Origin: Actinomadura violacea | Lineage (GTDB): Bacteria; Actinomycetota; Actinomycetes; Streptosporangiales; Streptosporangiaceae | Assembly (NCBI RefSeq): GCF_017573465.1 | Contig: NZ_JAGEPF010000023.1 | Span: 62,001-126,000 of the forward strand | Length of the DNA: 64,000 bases | Reading direction: 5' to 3' | In this document: positions 26,641-35,032 of the stretch, one piece after another | How positions within the stretch are numbered: position 1 is the first letter of the stretch | Layout of the letters: the number at the start of each line of letters is the position of its first letter | The notes under the pieces: model-generated | What the model saw: only the letters and a program-made list of their open reading frames with translations | Databases searched by the model: none | Told to the model about the DNA's origin: nothing | Position numbers and translations under genes: made by a program

Positions 26641-29550
26641 ATGCCCATGCGGGTGCGCCCGGATGTGAGCGTCGTGGTGATCGCCTACAACGACGCCGCG
26701 CGGCTGCCGAGGGCGGTCGCCTCATCGCTGGCGCAGTCGCTGGGCGGCGTCGAGACCGTGATCGTCGACGACGCGAGCACCGACGGCACCGGCGAGGCCG
26801 CGGAACGGCTCGCCGCCGCGCATCCGGGCCGGGTCCGGGCGGTCCGCCTGCCGGTCAACTCCGGGGGCTGCGGCCGCCCGCGCAACGTCGGCGTCGAGCG
26901 GTCCGAGGGCCGGTACGTGATGTTCCTCGACAGCGACGACCTGCTGGACCGGCACGCCTGCCTCAACCTGCTGTCGGCCGCGCAGGAGACAGGTGCCGAC
27001 CTGGTCTCCGGGCGCTGCGACCGGATCTTCCTGGACCTGCCCAAGGAGGCGAAGGGCCGCGTCCGGCCCTGGTATCCGTGGCTCTACGAGCAGAGCGCCG
27101 TGTACGGGTCGCTGGAGGAGAACCCCGACCTGCTCTACGACACCCTGTCGACGAACAAGCTCTACCGCAGGGGGCTCCTGGAGGACGGCGCGCTGCGCTT
27201 CGTCGAGCGGCTGCACTACGAGGACCTGCTGTTCAGCGCGGAGGCGTACATGGCCGCCGCGCGCACGGCCCTGATCCCGCACCGGGTCTACAACTGGCTC
27301 GTCCAGGACCGGCGGGCGATGCCGTCGATCTCCAACCGCCGGGACGAGCTGGCCAACTTCGCCGACCGGCTGGAGATCCACCGGCGCATCGACATGCTGT
27401 TCGAGCTGCGCGGCGCGGACGCGCTGAAGCGCGCCAAGGACGCCAAGTTCGTCAACCACGACCTGCTGCTCTACCTGCGCGAACTGCGCGACCGCGACCC
27501 GGTGTACCGGGCCCGGTTCCTGGACCTGGCGGCGGGCTACCTGGCCGGGCTGGACCCGGTGGTGTTCGAGACGGCCAACCCGCTGGCCGCGATCGCCGCG
27601 TTCCTGGTCAGGGAGGGCGACCGGGCCGGGGCGCTGGCCGCCGCCGAGTACCTGCCGGGCCGGGCCTCGGAGCTGCAGGCCCGGCTGGTGGAGCGGGACG
27701 GGCGGATCTTCTGGGGTGCGGGCGCGCCGCGCGGGGACCTCGGCCGCCGCGTCCTGGACGTCACCGACTTCGGCTTCCACCAGCGCCCGCTCGGGGAGCT
27801 GCTGCCGGCCGCGACCGTGACCCGGCTGGAGATGCGCGGCCGCCGCGCGCACCTGGCCGGGCACGTGCTGAACCCGCTGGGCCGGATCCCGCGCGGCGCG
27901 CGGCTGTCGGCCTCGCTGGAGTTCCGCGACCGGCGGCGCGGCGCCGGCCGGGCGCGGGTGCCCGCCGAGATCGTCCACGAGGGCGACCGGCTCGCGTGGC
28001 GCGCCGAGTTCGACCCGCGCACCCGCGTGCGGCCGTTCGGGTTCGTCGATCCGGTGTGGGACGTCCGGCTCCTGGTGAAGGTGGACGGCGAGGCGATGGC
28101 CATCCGCCCGGGCGAGCCCGCCGGGGCGGGCGCGGGCCCGGGGAGCGAACCCGGACTGCGCGGCGTCGGGCTGCCCGTCCGGCCCCGCCTGACGCGCCTC
28201 GCGGGCGACACGCTCCGCTCGTACATCACCGAGGGCGGGCATCTGTCGTTCACGCTCGAGACCGGCGACCCGAGGACGCGGCGCGCCGCCACCGCCGTCG
28301 CGCGCGTCGCCGGGAGCCCGCCGGCGCGGCTCGGCTGGCGCCGGGCGCGCCGGCTGGAGCGGTCCATGCGCCGCACGCTCGCTTCGAGCAGGACGAAGGC
28401 CGCGGTGTTCAACCGGATCCTGACCCGGCTGCCGGTCCGCACGGGCCTGGTGGTGTTCGAGAGCCATCTCGGCCTGCACTACTCCGACAACCCGAAGTAC
28501 ATCTACCGGGAGCTGCGCCGCTCCGGCCGCCCGGTCGAGGCCGTGTGGTCGTACGCGTCGTCGGCGAAGGGCTTCCCGGCCGACGCGAAGCTGGTGAGGC
28601 GGGAGTCGTGGCGCTACCACCTGGCGCTCGCGCGCGCCGAGTTCTGGGTCGACAACCAGGGCTACCCGGACCGCCTCCGCAAACGGCCGGAGACCACCTA
28701 CATCCAGACCTGGCACGGGTCGGCGTACAAGCTGATGGGGCTCGACCAGCCGCGGATGAAGAGCGGGCCCGTCTCCTGCAGGGCCCGGCTCGCGCGGATG
28801 GTCGACCGCTTCGACTGCTTCCTCGTCCGGTCCGGCCACGACGTGGACACCCTGGCCAAGGGGCTCGGCGTCCGAGCGGAACTGGTGCCGGCCGGGTACC
28901 CGCGCAACGACCCGCTGGTCAACGGGACGGACGGCGACGCCGAGCTGGCCGCCGAGGTCGCCGCGCTGCGCCGCACCCTCGGGCTGGACGACGGCCGCCG
29001 CACCGTCCTCTACGCGCCCACCTTCCGGACCGAGCCGACGGGCGGGCCGGTCACGCCGATGGAGCCGCCCGTCGACCCGGTGCGGTTCGCCCGCGAACTC
29101 GGCGACGAGATCGTCCTGCTGGTCCGCCCGCACTACCTGTGCCGGGCGAACCTGCCGCCGTCCGCCGCGCGGGTCATGCGGGACGTCGGGGGAGTGCCGG
29201 ACGTGACACTGCTGCTCCTGCTCGCCGACGCCCTCGTCACCGACCACTCGTCGATCATGTTCGACTACGCGCTGCTGGACCGGCCGATCGTGCTGCACCT
29301 GCCGCCGGACGGCGAGCACGCCACCGGCTACTTCGACCTGGAGGAGCACGCGCCCGGCCCGGTCACCCGGACCGAGGACGAGCTGATCGCCGCGCTCGCG
29401 GACCTGGACGCCGCCGGGGCCGCGCACGCGGCGCGGCGCCGCGCGTTCGCCGCGCGGTTCGGCGAGCACGACCGCGGCACCGCCGCGCGCACCGTCGTGG
29501 ACCGTTACTTCGGAGAAAGGAGCGCCCATGGTTCCCACCGGAACCGCTGA
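26641..29550 (+). CDS. Bifunctional GT2 glycosyltransferase and CDP-glycerol glycerophosphotransferase (TagF-like)
   Basis: A 969-residue fusion. Residues 1-330 form a GT-A glycosyltransferase of family 2 (VSVVVIAYND, then DDASTDGTG and the metal-binding FLDSDD near 100). The middle part is less conserved. From about residue 590 to the end is a teichoic-acid glycerophosphotransferase domain with IQTWHGSAYKLMG and a late TDHSSIMFDYALL motif. It should build a glycerol- or ribitol-phosphate wall polymer at the membrane. ATG 26641 is preceded by GGAGGAG. Its end overlaps the next gene by 23 bp, so the two form an operon. No membrane helix is seen. Confidence 0.85.
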   Translation: MPMRVRPDVSVVVIAYNDAARLPRAVASSLAQSLGGVETVIVDDASTDGTGEAAERLAAAHPGRVRAVRLPVNSGGCGRPRNVGVERSEGRYVMFLDSDDLLDRHACLNLLSAAQETGADLVSGRCDRIFLDLPKEAKGRVRPWYPWLYEQSAVYGSLEENPDLLYDTLSTNKLYRRGLLEDGALRFVERLHYEDLLFSAEAYMAAARTALIPHRVYNWLVQDRRAMPSISNRRDELANFADRLEIHRRIDMLFELRGADALKRAKDAKFVNHDLLLYLRELRDRDPVYRARFLDLAAGYLAGLDPVVFETANPLAAIAAFLVREGDRAGALAAAEYLPGRASELQARLVERDGRIFWGAGAPRGDLGRRVLDVTDFGFHQRPLGELLPAATVTRLEMRGRRAHLAGHVLNPLGRIPRGARLSASLEFRDRRRGAGRARVPAEIVHEGDRLAWRAEFDPRTRVRPFGFVDPVWDVRLLVKVDGEAMAIRPGEPAGAGAGPGSEPGLRGVGLPVRPRLTRLAGDTLRSYITEGGHLSFTLETGDPRTRRAATAVARVAGSPPARLGWRRARRLERSMRRTLASSRTKAAVFNRILTRLPVRTGLVVFESHLGLHYSDNPKYIYRELRRSGRPVEAVWSYASSAKGFPADAKLVRRESWRYHLALARAEFWVDNQGYPDRLRKRPETTYIQTWHGSAYKLMGLDQPRMKSGPVSCRARLARMVDRFDCFLVRSGHDVDTLAKGLGVRAELVPAGYPRNDPLVNGTDGDAELAAEVAALRRTLGLDDGRRTVLYAPTFRTEPTGGPVTPMEPPVDPVRFARELGDEIVLLVRPHYLCRANLPPSAARVMRDVGGVPDVTLLLLLADALVTDHSSIMFDYALLDRPIVLHLPPDGEHATGYFDLEEHAPGPVTRTEDELIAALADLDAAGAAHAARRRAFAARFGEHDRGTAARTVVDRYFGERSAHGSHRNR

Positions 29551-30835
29551 GCACATGCCGCGCGACGTCTTCATCGTGTGCAACAACGTCGACGAACTGG
29601 GTGGCCTGCAGCGCTGGGCGCACCACATGGCGCGGATGCTCGCCGAGCGCGGCGACCGCGTCACCCTCGTCGGCGTCACGCGCGGGGAGGCGCCGCCGCA
29701 CCACCACGGCCGCGACGGGTCCTACGCCGTGGAGGTGCTGCACGACACGTGGCGTCCGCCGGTGCTGGAGTGGCGGCCCGATCGGCTGCGGGACCGGCTG
29801 AACGCGGGGGCGCGCGGACGCGACGTGTGGCGCTCGGCCGCGCAGCGGCGCGGCGCCGCCCGCCTGACGCGGATGTTCGCGGCGGCCCGTCCGGGCGGCG
29901 TGGTGATCGTGCCGCAGGTGTGGGCGATGGAGTGGGTCCGGCGGGCCGGCACCGCGGGCCTGCGGGTGGTCGGGATGAGCCACGAGTCGTACAAGGCGAG
30001 CCGCAAGTCCTCCCGGTACCGGCGGGTGAAGCGGCACTTCGCGGACGCCGACCGGTTCCTCACGCTGACCCCGGAGGACGCCGACGCCTGGGCCAGGGAC
30101 GGCATGACGAACGCCGACCACATCCCGAACGCGCTGCACGTGACGCCGTCGGTGTACCCGACGCTCAACCTGCCCGCGGTCGCCTGCGTGGGGCGGCTGT
30201 CCTATGAGAAGGGCGTTGACCTGCTGCTGGAGGCGTGGCAGCGGGTGCATGAGCACCATCCGGACTGGCGGCTGCACATCTACGGGACCGGGCCGGACGA
30301 GGACGCGCTGCGCGAGCAGGCGGCCGCCGCCGGCCTGTGCGGGACGGTCGAGTTCCGCGGCGTCGTCGCCGACGTCGAGGAGGCGATGGTCGAGGCGTCG
30401 GTGTTCGCGCTCCCGTCGCGCGCCGAGGGCCTGCCGATGTCGGTGATGGAGGCGATGGCGTACGGGCTGCCGACGGTGGCGTTCGACTGCGCGCCGGGCG
30501 TCCGCATGCTGCTCGGGGAGCGGGGCGAGGAGACGGGCGGCCTGCTCGTGCGGCCGGGGGACACCACCGCGTTCGCCGAGGCGCTGGGGCGGCTGATCGA
30601 GGACCCGGAGCTGTGCTGCGCGCTCGGCGCCGAGGCCCGCGCGTCGGTGCAGCGCTTCCAGCCGGAGACGGTGCTGGCCCGCTGGGACCGGCTGTTCGAC
30701 CTGCTCCACCGCGACCTGCCCGCGGTGCGGGAGCGCTCGGCGGGGGAGCGGGCCGCGGTGCCCGCGGCGGAGCCCGCGCCGCAGGCCGCGCAGGCGGGCG
30801 AGGTGGAACCGGCCCTGGAGGCCGATTCTTTCTAA
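29528..30835 (+). CDS. GT4-family (GT-B) glycosyltransferase
   Basis: A 435-residue glycosyltransferase. The N-terminal half has the DELGGLQRW opening typical of GT4 acceptor domains. The C-terminal half has VGRLSYEKGVDLLLEAW and the E-x7-E element in EGLPMSVMEAMAYG. It overlaps the TagF-like gene by 23 bp and has AAAGGAG upstream of its ATG. It probably decorates or primes the same envelope polymer. The Pro/Ala/Glu-rich C-terminal tail of about 40 residues is not part of the fold. The stop lies inside the fadE30 operator. Confidence 0.85.
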   Translation: MVPTGTAEHMPRDVFIVCNNVDELGGLQRWAHHMARMLAERGDRVTLVGVTRGEAPPHHHGRDGSYAVEVLHDTWRPPVLEWRPDRLRDRLNAGARGRDVWRSAAQRRGAARLTRMFAAARPGGVVIVPQVWAMEWVRRAGTAGLRVVGMSHESYKASRKSSRYRRVKRHFADADRFLTLTPEDADAWARDGMTNADHIPNALHVTPSVYPTLNLPAVACVGRLSYEKGVDLLLEAWQRVHEHHPDWRLHIYGTGPDEDALREQAAAAGLCGTVEFRGVVADVEEAMVEASVFALPSRAEGLPMSVMEAMAYGLPTVAFDCAPGVRMLLGERGEETGGLLVRPGDTTAFAEALGRLIEDPELCCALGAEARASVQRFQPETVLARWDRLFDLLHRDLPAVRERSAGERAAVPAAEPAPQAAQAGEVEPALEADSF

Positions 30836-30850
30836 CAACTGTTTGGTAGA
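30830..30850. promoter_or_regulatory. KstR2-type operator before fadE30
   Basis: The site reads TTCTAACAA, then C, then TGTTTGGT, then A, then GA. It ends 9 bp before the fadE30 GTG and matches 19 of 21 positions of the element before echA20 at 62466-62486. It is a partial palindrome, TAACAA/TTTGGT. The closeness to the start suggests a nearly leaderless transcript blocked by repressor. The Mycobacterium KstR2 consensus is different, so assignment to KstR2 rests on gene context. Confidence 0.65.
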
Positions 30851-30859
30851 GTTCCGGGC

Positions 30860-32041
30860 GTGAACCAGAACGAGTCCCCTGCGGACCGGGCGTTCCGCGC
30901 CGAGGTCCGCGGCTGGCTGGAGGCCAACCTGTCGGGCGAGTTCGCGCACGCGCGCGGCCTCGGCGGGCCCGGCCGCGAGCACGAGGCGTTCGAGGAGCGG
31001 CTGGCCTGGGAGCGCCACATGGCCGCCGCCGGCTGGACGTGCGTGGGCTGGCCCGAGGAGCACGGCGGCCGCGGCGCGACCGTCCGGCAGCAAGTGATCT
31101 TCAACGAGGAGTACGCGCTCGCCGACGCCCCCGCCCGCGTCGGGCACATCGGCGAGAACCTGCTCGGCCCCACCATCATCGCGTTCGGCACCGACGAGCA
31201 GCGGGCCCGGTTCCTGCCCCCGATCGTCGCCGTCGAGGAGCTCTGGTGCCAGGGCTACTCCGAGCCCAACGCCGGCTCCGACCTCGCCAACGTGCAGACC
31301 CGTGCCGTGCTCGAAGGCGACCACTGGACCGTCGACGGGCAGAAGGTCTGGACGTCCAACGCCCTCGAATCGGACTGGTGCTTCGTCGTCTGCCGCACCG
31401 AGCCCGGCTCGTCCCGCCACCACGGCCTGTCCTACCTGCTCGTCCCGATGAAGCAGGACGGCGTCGACATCCGGCCGATCGTCCAGCTCACCGGCACCTC
31501 CGAGTTCAACGAGGTGTTCTTCGACGGCGCCCGCACCGACGCCGGCGACATCGTCGGCGCGCCCGGCGAGGGCTGGAAGATCGCGATGGCCACGCTCGGC
31601 TTCGAGCGCGGCGTCGCCACCCTCGGCCAGCAGGTCGGGTTCCGCCGCGAGTTCGAGGGCGTCCTCGACCTCGCCCGCCGCACCGGCGCCGTCGACGACC
31701 CGCTGCTGCGCGACCGGCTCACCCGCGCCTACATGGGCCTTGAGGTCATGCGGCTGAACGCGGTGCGCACCATGGCGGGCGTCGCGTCCGGCGCACCCGG
31801 CCCCGAGTCGTCCATCTCCAAGCTCGTCTGGGGCACCTGGCACCGCGAGCTCGGCGAACTCGCCATGGACGTCCTCGGAGCCGCCGGGATGATCGCCGAC
31901 GGCGAGCCCTACGACCTCAGCGACTGGCAGCGGCTGTTCCTGTTCTCCCGCTCCGACACGATCTACGCCGGGTCGAACGAGATCCAGCGCAACATCATCG
32001 CCGAGCGCGTGCTCGGCCTCCCCAGAGAGGCTCGCGGATGA
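30860..32041 (+). CDS. fadE30: Acyl-CoA dehydrogenase FadE30-like
   Basis: A 393-residue FAD-dependent acyl-CoA dehydrogenase. Long stretches match my memory of Mtb FadE30 (Rv3560c): GGPGREHEAFEERLAWER, LWCQGYSEPNAGSDLANVQT and the end ERVLGLPREARG. In mycobacteria FadE30 dehydrogenates the propionyl side chain of HIP-CoA during steroid CD-ring breakdown. It starts at GTG 30860, directly after the operator. Its TGA overlaps the next ATG (ATGA). It heads a four-gene operon with the SDR, kstR2 and fadA6. Confidence 0.87.
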   Translation: MNQNESPADRAFRAEVRGWLEANLSGEFAHARGLGGPGREHEAFEERLAWERHMAAAGWTCVGWPEEHGGRGATVRQQVIFNEEYALADAPARVGHIGENLLGPTIIAFGTDEQRARFLPPIVAVEELWCQGYSEPNAGSDLANVQTRAVLEGDHWTVDGQKVWTSNALESDWCFVVCRTEPGSSRHHGLSYLLVPMKQDGVDIRPIVQLTGTSEFNEVFFDGARTDAGDIVGAPGEGWKIAMATLGFERGVATLGQQVGFRREFEGVLDLARRTGAVDDPLLRDRLTRAYMGLEVMRLNAVRTMAGVASGAPGPESSISKLVWGTWHRELGELAMDVLGAAGMIADGEPYDLSDWQRLFLFSRSDTIYAGSNEIQRNIIAERVLGLPREARG

Positions 32042-32817
32042 CGCCGCCCCCCTACGTCCCCGGGCACGGCCTGCTGAAGGACCGCGCCGTCGTCATCACC
32101 GCCGCCGCCGGCGCCGGGATCGGCGGCGCCGCCGCCCGCCGCTGCCTGGAGGAGGGCGCCCGCGTCCTGATCTCCGACGCGCACGAGCGGCGGCTCGCCG
32201 CGTCCGCGCAGGAACTGGAGAAGGAGTTCGGCGCCGACCGGGTCGCCTCCCTCGCCTGCGACGTCACCGACGAGGAGCAGGTGCAGGCGCTGTACGCGCT
32301 CGGGGTCGAACGCTTCGGCCGCATCGACGTCGCCGTCAACAACGCCGGCCTCGGCGGCACCGCCGACCTCGTCGACATGACCGACGACCAGTGGGGACGC
32401 GTCCTCGACATCACCCTGAACGGCACCATGCGCTGCACCCGCGCCGCACTGCGCATCATGCGCGACCAGGGCGCCGGCGTGATCGTCAACAACGCCTCGG
32501 TGATCGGCTGGCGCGCGCAGAAGGGCCAGTCCCACTACGCCGCCGCCAAGGCCGGCGTCATGGCCCTCACCCGCTGCTCCGCGCTGGAGGCCGCCGAGTT
32601 CGGCGTGCGGATCAACGCCGTCTCGCCCTCGCTCGCCATGCACCCGCACCTGGTCAAGGTGACCTCGGAGGACCTGCTGGACGAGCTGACGCGGCGCGAG
32701 GCGTTCGGCCGCTACGCCGAGCCGTGGGAGGTGGCCAACGTTATCGTCTTCCTGGCCAGCGACTACTCCTCGTACATGACCGGGGAGGTCGTCTCCGTGT
32801 CTTCCCAGCACGCATAG
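32038..32817 (+). CDS. ipdF: Short-chain dehydrogenase, IpdF-like (Rv3559c homologue)
   Basis: A 259-residue SDR. The NAD(P)-binding turn is degenerate (TAAAGAGIGGAAARRC). NNAGLGG follows near residue 102, and the catalytic pair is in SHYAAAKAG. In mycobacteria the equivalent gene next to fadE30 encodes IpdF, which oxidises 5-hydroxy-HIP-CoA. Position between fadE30 and kstR2 matches Mtb exactly. The start overlaps the fadE30 stop. The symbol is by synteny and similarity. Confidence 0.8.
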   Translation: MTPPPYVPGHGLLKDRAVVITAAAGAGIGGAAARRCLEEGARVLISDAHERRLAASAQELEKEFGADRVASLACDVTDEEQVQALYALGVERFGRIDVAVNNAGLGGTADLVDMTDDQWGRVLDITLNGTMRCTRAALRIMRDQGAGVIVNNASVIGWRAQKGQSHYAAAKAGVMALTRCSALEAAEFGVRINAVSPSLAMHPHLVKVTSEDLLDELTRREAFGRYAEPWEVANVIVFLASDYSSYMTGEVVSVSSQHA

Positions 32818-32826
32818 GAACCGACC

Positions 32827-33444
32827 ATGAGTCCACGACGGCGCGACGCCGAGGGCACCGCGACCGCCCGCGCGGAGCGGCGGGCCGAACTGCTCGCCAC
32901 CGCCGCCGAGGTGTTCGCCTCGCAGGGGTACTCCGCCACCACCGTCCGGAAGGTGGCCGACGCCGCCGGCATCCTCGGCGGCAGCCTCTACTACCACTTC
33001 GACTCCAAGGAGGCGATGGCCGACGAGATCCTGTCGACCTTCCTGGACGAGATGTGGGCGGCCTACGAGCGCGTCCTCGCCGCCGGCCTCAGCGCCCGCG
33101 ACACCATGGAGGGCGTCATCGTCGAGTCGTTCCGCTCGATCGACCGGCACCGGCCCGCCGTCGTCCTCTACCAGAACGAGTCCAAGCACCTGGCGGCCGG
33201 CGAGCGCTTCCACTACCTGCTCGAATCGCAGCGGCGCTTCGAGAAGATGTGGCTCGCCCTGCTGGACCGCGGCGTCGAGGAGGGCGCCTTCCGCGCCGAC
33301 CTCGACCGGACGCTGATCTACCGCTTCATCCGCGACACCGTCTGGGTCGCGGCCAACTGGTACCAGCACGGCGGGCGGCTGTCCGCCGACGACATCGCCA
33401 AGCAGTACCTCGCCATGGTCCTCGAAGGCATCCAGGCGAGCTAG
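32827..33444 (+). CDS. kstR2: TetR-family repressor KstR2-like
   Basis: A 205-residue TetR-family regulator. The N-terminal helix-turn-helix contains TVRKVADAAGILGGSLYYHF. The C-terminal ligand domain has VVLYQNESKHLA and RFIRDTVWVAANWY, both close to Mtb KstR2 (Rv3557c), which senses HIP-CoA. It lies within the operon it should control, between the SDR and fadA6 as in Mtb. Spacing to the neighbours is short (9 and 20 bp), so autoregulation through the site before fadE30 is likely. Confidence 0.87.
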   Translation: MSPRRRDAEGTATARAERRAELLATAAEVFASQGYSATTVRKVADAAGILGGSLYYHFDSKEAMADEILSTFLDEMWAAYERVLAAGLSARDTMEGVIVESFRSIDRHRPAVVLYQNESKHLAAGERFHYLLESQRRFEKMWLALLDRGVEEGAFRADLDRTLIYRFIRDTVWVAANWYQHGGRLSADDIAKQYLAMVLEGIQAS

Positions 33445-33464
33445 TCCCGAAGGAGACACCCCCC

Positions 33465-34619
33465 ATGGCCGAGGCCTACATCGTCGAAGCGGTCCGCGCC
33501 CCCGTCGGCCGCAAGAAGGGCGGGCTCGCCGGCGTCCACCCCGCCGACCTCGGCGCCCACGTGCTGAAGGCGCTGATGGACCGCGCGAAGGTCGACCCCG
33601 CCGCCGTCGAGGACGTGGTGTTCGGCAACGTCGACAGCGTCGGCCCGCAGGCCGGCGACATCGCCCGCACCTGCTGGCTGGCCGCCGGGCTGCCCGAGGA
33701 GGTCCCCGGCGTGACCGTCGACCGGCAGTGCGGCTCCTCGCAGCAGGCCGTGCACTTCGCCGCGCAGGCCGTCCTGGCCGGGACGTCCGACCTCGTCGTC
33801 GCGGGCGGCGTGCAGAACATGTCGCAGATCCCGATCTCGTTCGCGATGACCGCCGCCGAGCCGCTCGGCTTCACGCAGGGCCCGTTCGCCGGCTCCAAGG
33901 GCTGGACCGCGCGCTACGGCGACGCCGAGGTGTCGCAGTTCAACGGCGCCGAGATGATCGCCCGCGACTGGGACATCTCCCGCGAGGAGATGGAGGCGTT
34001 CGCCTACGAGTCGCACCAGCGGGCCATCCGCGCGACCGACGAGGGCCGCTTCGAGCGGGAGATCGTCCCGCTGGAGGGCGTCACCGCCGACGAGGGCCCG
34101 CGCCGCGACACCACCCGGGAGAAGATGGCCGGGCTGAAGACCCTCGTCGAGGGCGGCCGGCTCACCGCCGCGCTCGCCTCCCAGATCTCCGACGGGTCCG
34201 CCGCGCTGCTCATCGCGTCCGAGCAGGCCGTCAAGGACCACGGCCTCACCCCGCGCGCCCGCATCCACCACATCTCCGCGCGCGGCGAGGACCCGATCCG
34301 GATGCTGTCCGCGCCGATCCCCGCCACCGCGTACGCGCTGAAGAAGACCGGCATGACGATCGGCGACTTCGACGCCGTCGAGATCAACGAGGCGTTCGCG
34401 CCGGTCGTGCTCGCCTGGCTGAAGGAGACCGGCGCCGACCCGGCCAAGGTCAACCCCAACGGCGGCGCCATCGCCCTCGGCCACCCGCTCGGCGCCACCG
34501 GCGCCCGCCTGATGACGACCCTGCTGCACGAGCTGGAGCGCACCGGCGGCCGCTACGGCCTCCAGACGATGTGCGAAGGCGGCGGCCAGGCCAACGTCAC
34601 CATCCTCGAAAGGCTGTGA
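33465..34619 (+). CDS. fadA6: Thiolase FadA6-like
   Basis: A 384-residue type I thiolase. The nucleophile is Cys89 in VDRQCGSSQQAVHF. GHPLGATGARL carries the catalytic His, and CEGGGQAN the second Cys. It is last in the fadE30 operon, as fadA6 (Rv3556c) is in Mtb, and should cleave beta-keto-acyl-CoA products of CD-ring degradation. ATG 33465 follows AAGGAG by 9 bp. A longer upstream frame that runs through kstR2 is only a shadow. Confidence 0.87.
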   Translation: MAEAYIVEAVRAPVGRKKGGLAGVHPADLGAHVLKALMDRAKVDPAAVEDVVFGNVDSVGPQAGDIARTCWLAAGLPEEVPGVTVDRQCGSSQQAVHFAAQAVLAGTSDLVVAGGVQNMSQIPISFAMTAAEPLGFTQGPFAGSKGWTARYGDAEVSQFNGAEMIARDWDISREEMEAFAYESHQRAIRATDEGRFEREIVPLEGVTADEGPRRDTTREKMAGLKTLVEGGRLTAALASQISDGSAALLIASEQAVKDHGLTPRARIHHISARGEDPIRMLSAPIPATAYALKKTGMTIGDFDAVEINEAFAPVVLAWLKETGADPAKVNPNGGAIALGHPLGATGARLMTTLLHELERTGGRYGLQTMCEGGGQANVTILERL

Positions 34620-34620
34620 T

Positions 34621-35005
34621 TCCCAGGGGGGCGACCCCCTGGAACCCCCGTCACGACGGACAAGGCGTTTCCCGCTCCGCTGGCGCTCCGCGCGAAACGC
34701 CTCGTCCGTCGTCGGGCGGGCCCGCTGCGCTCGCTGGCGCTCGCTCCGCGTGCCCGCCCGTTTTGCCCAGGGGGCGACCCCCTGGAACCCCCGTTGCGAC
34801 GGACGAGGCGTTTCACGCTCCGCTAGCGCTCCGCGCGAAACGCCCACTTATCCCAGGGGGGCGACCCCCTGGAACCCCCGTCACGACGGACAAGGCGTTT
34901 CCCGCTCCGCTAGCGCTCCGCGCGAAACGCATTGTCCGTCGTCGGGCAGGCCCGCTCCGCTCGCTGCACTCGCTCCGCGTGCCTGCCCGTGACCCGTGGC
35001 TGAGC
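34621..35005. repeat. Array of three REP-like palindromic repeats
   Basis: Three near-identical units begin at about 34621, 34767 and 34852. Each starts with a palindrome CCAGGGGG-(G)CGA-CCCCCTGG, continues with AACCCCCGT and GACGGAC, and then a long palindrome with GCGTTTC/GAAACGC arms. Units one and three add a further stem with GACGGAC/GTCCGTC arms and a CGGGC-G-GGC/GCCC-GCCCG stem; unit two is short. The array lies after fadA6 and could act as a terminator or an extragenic repeat site. There is no gene in this stretch. Confidence 0.8.
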
Positions 35006-35032
35006 TGGGAAGATCCTCGATCGGAGGTCGGT

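Noticed and set aside
26580..29801. 1073-codon frame overlapping the TagF-like gene
   Set aside because: It is an Arg/Ala/Gly-rich frame-shifted shadow. The adjacent frame carries full GT2 and glycerophosphotransferase motifs.
30830..30850. A KstR (not KstR2) box before fadE30
   Set aside because: The reported KstR pattern TnnAAC-nn-GTTnnA does not fit; the spacing between the AAC and GTT half sites is wrong.
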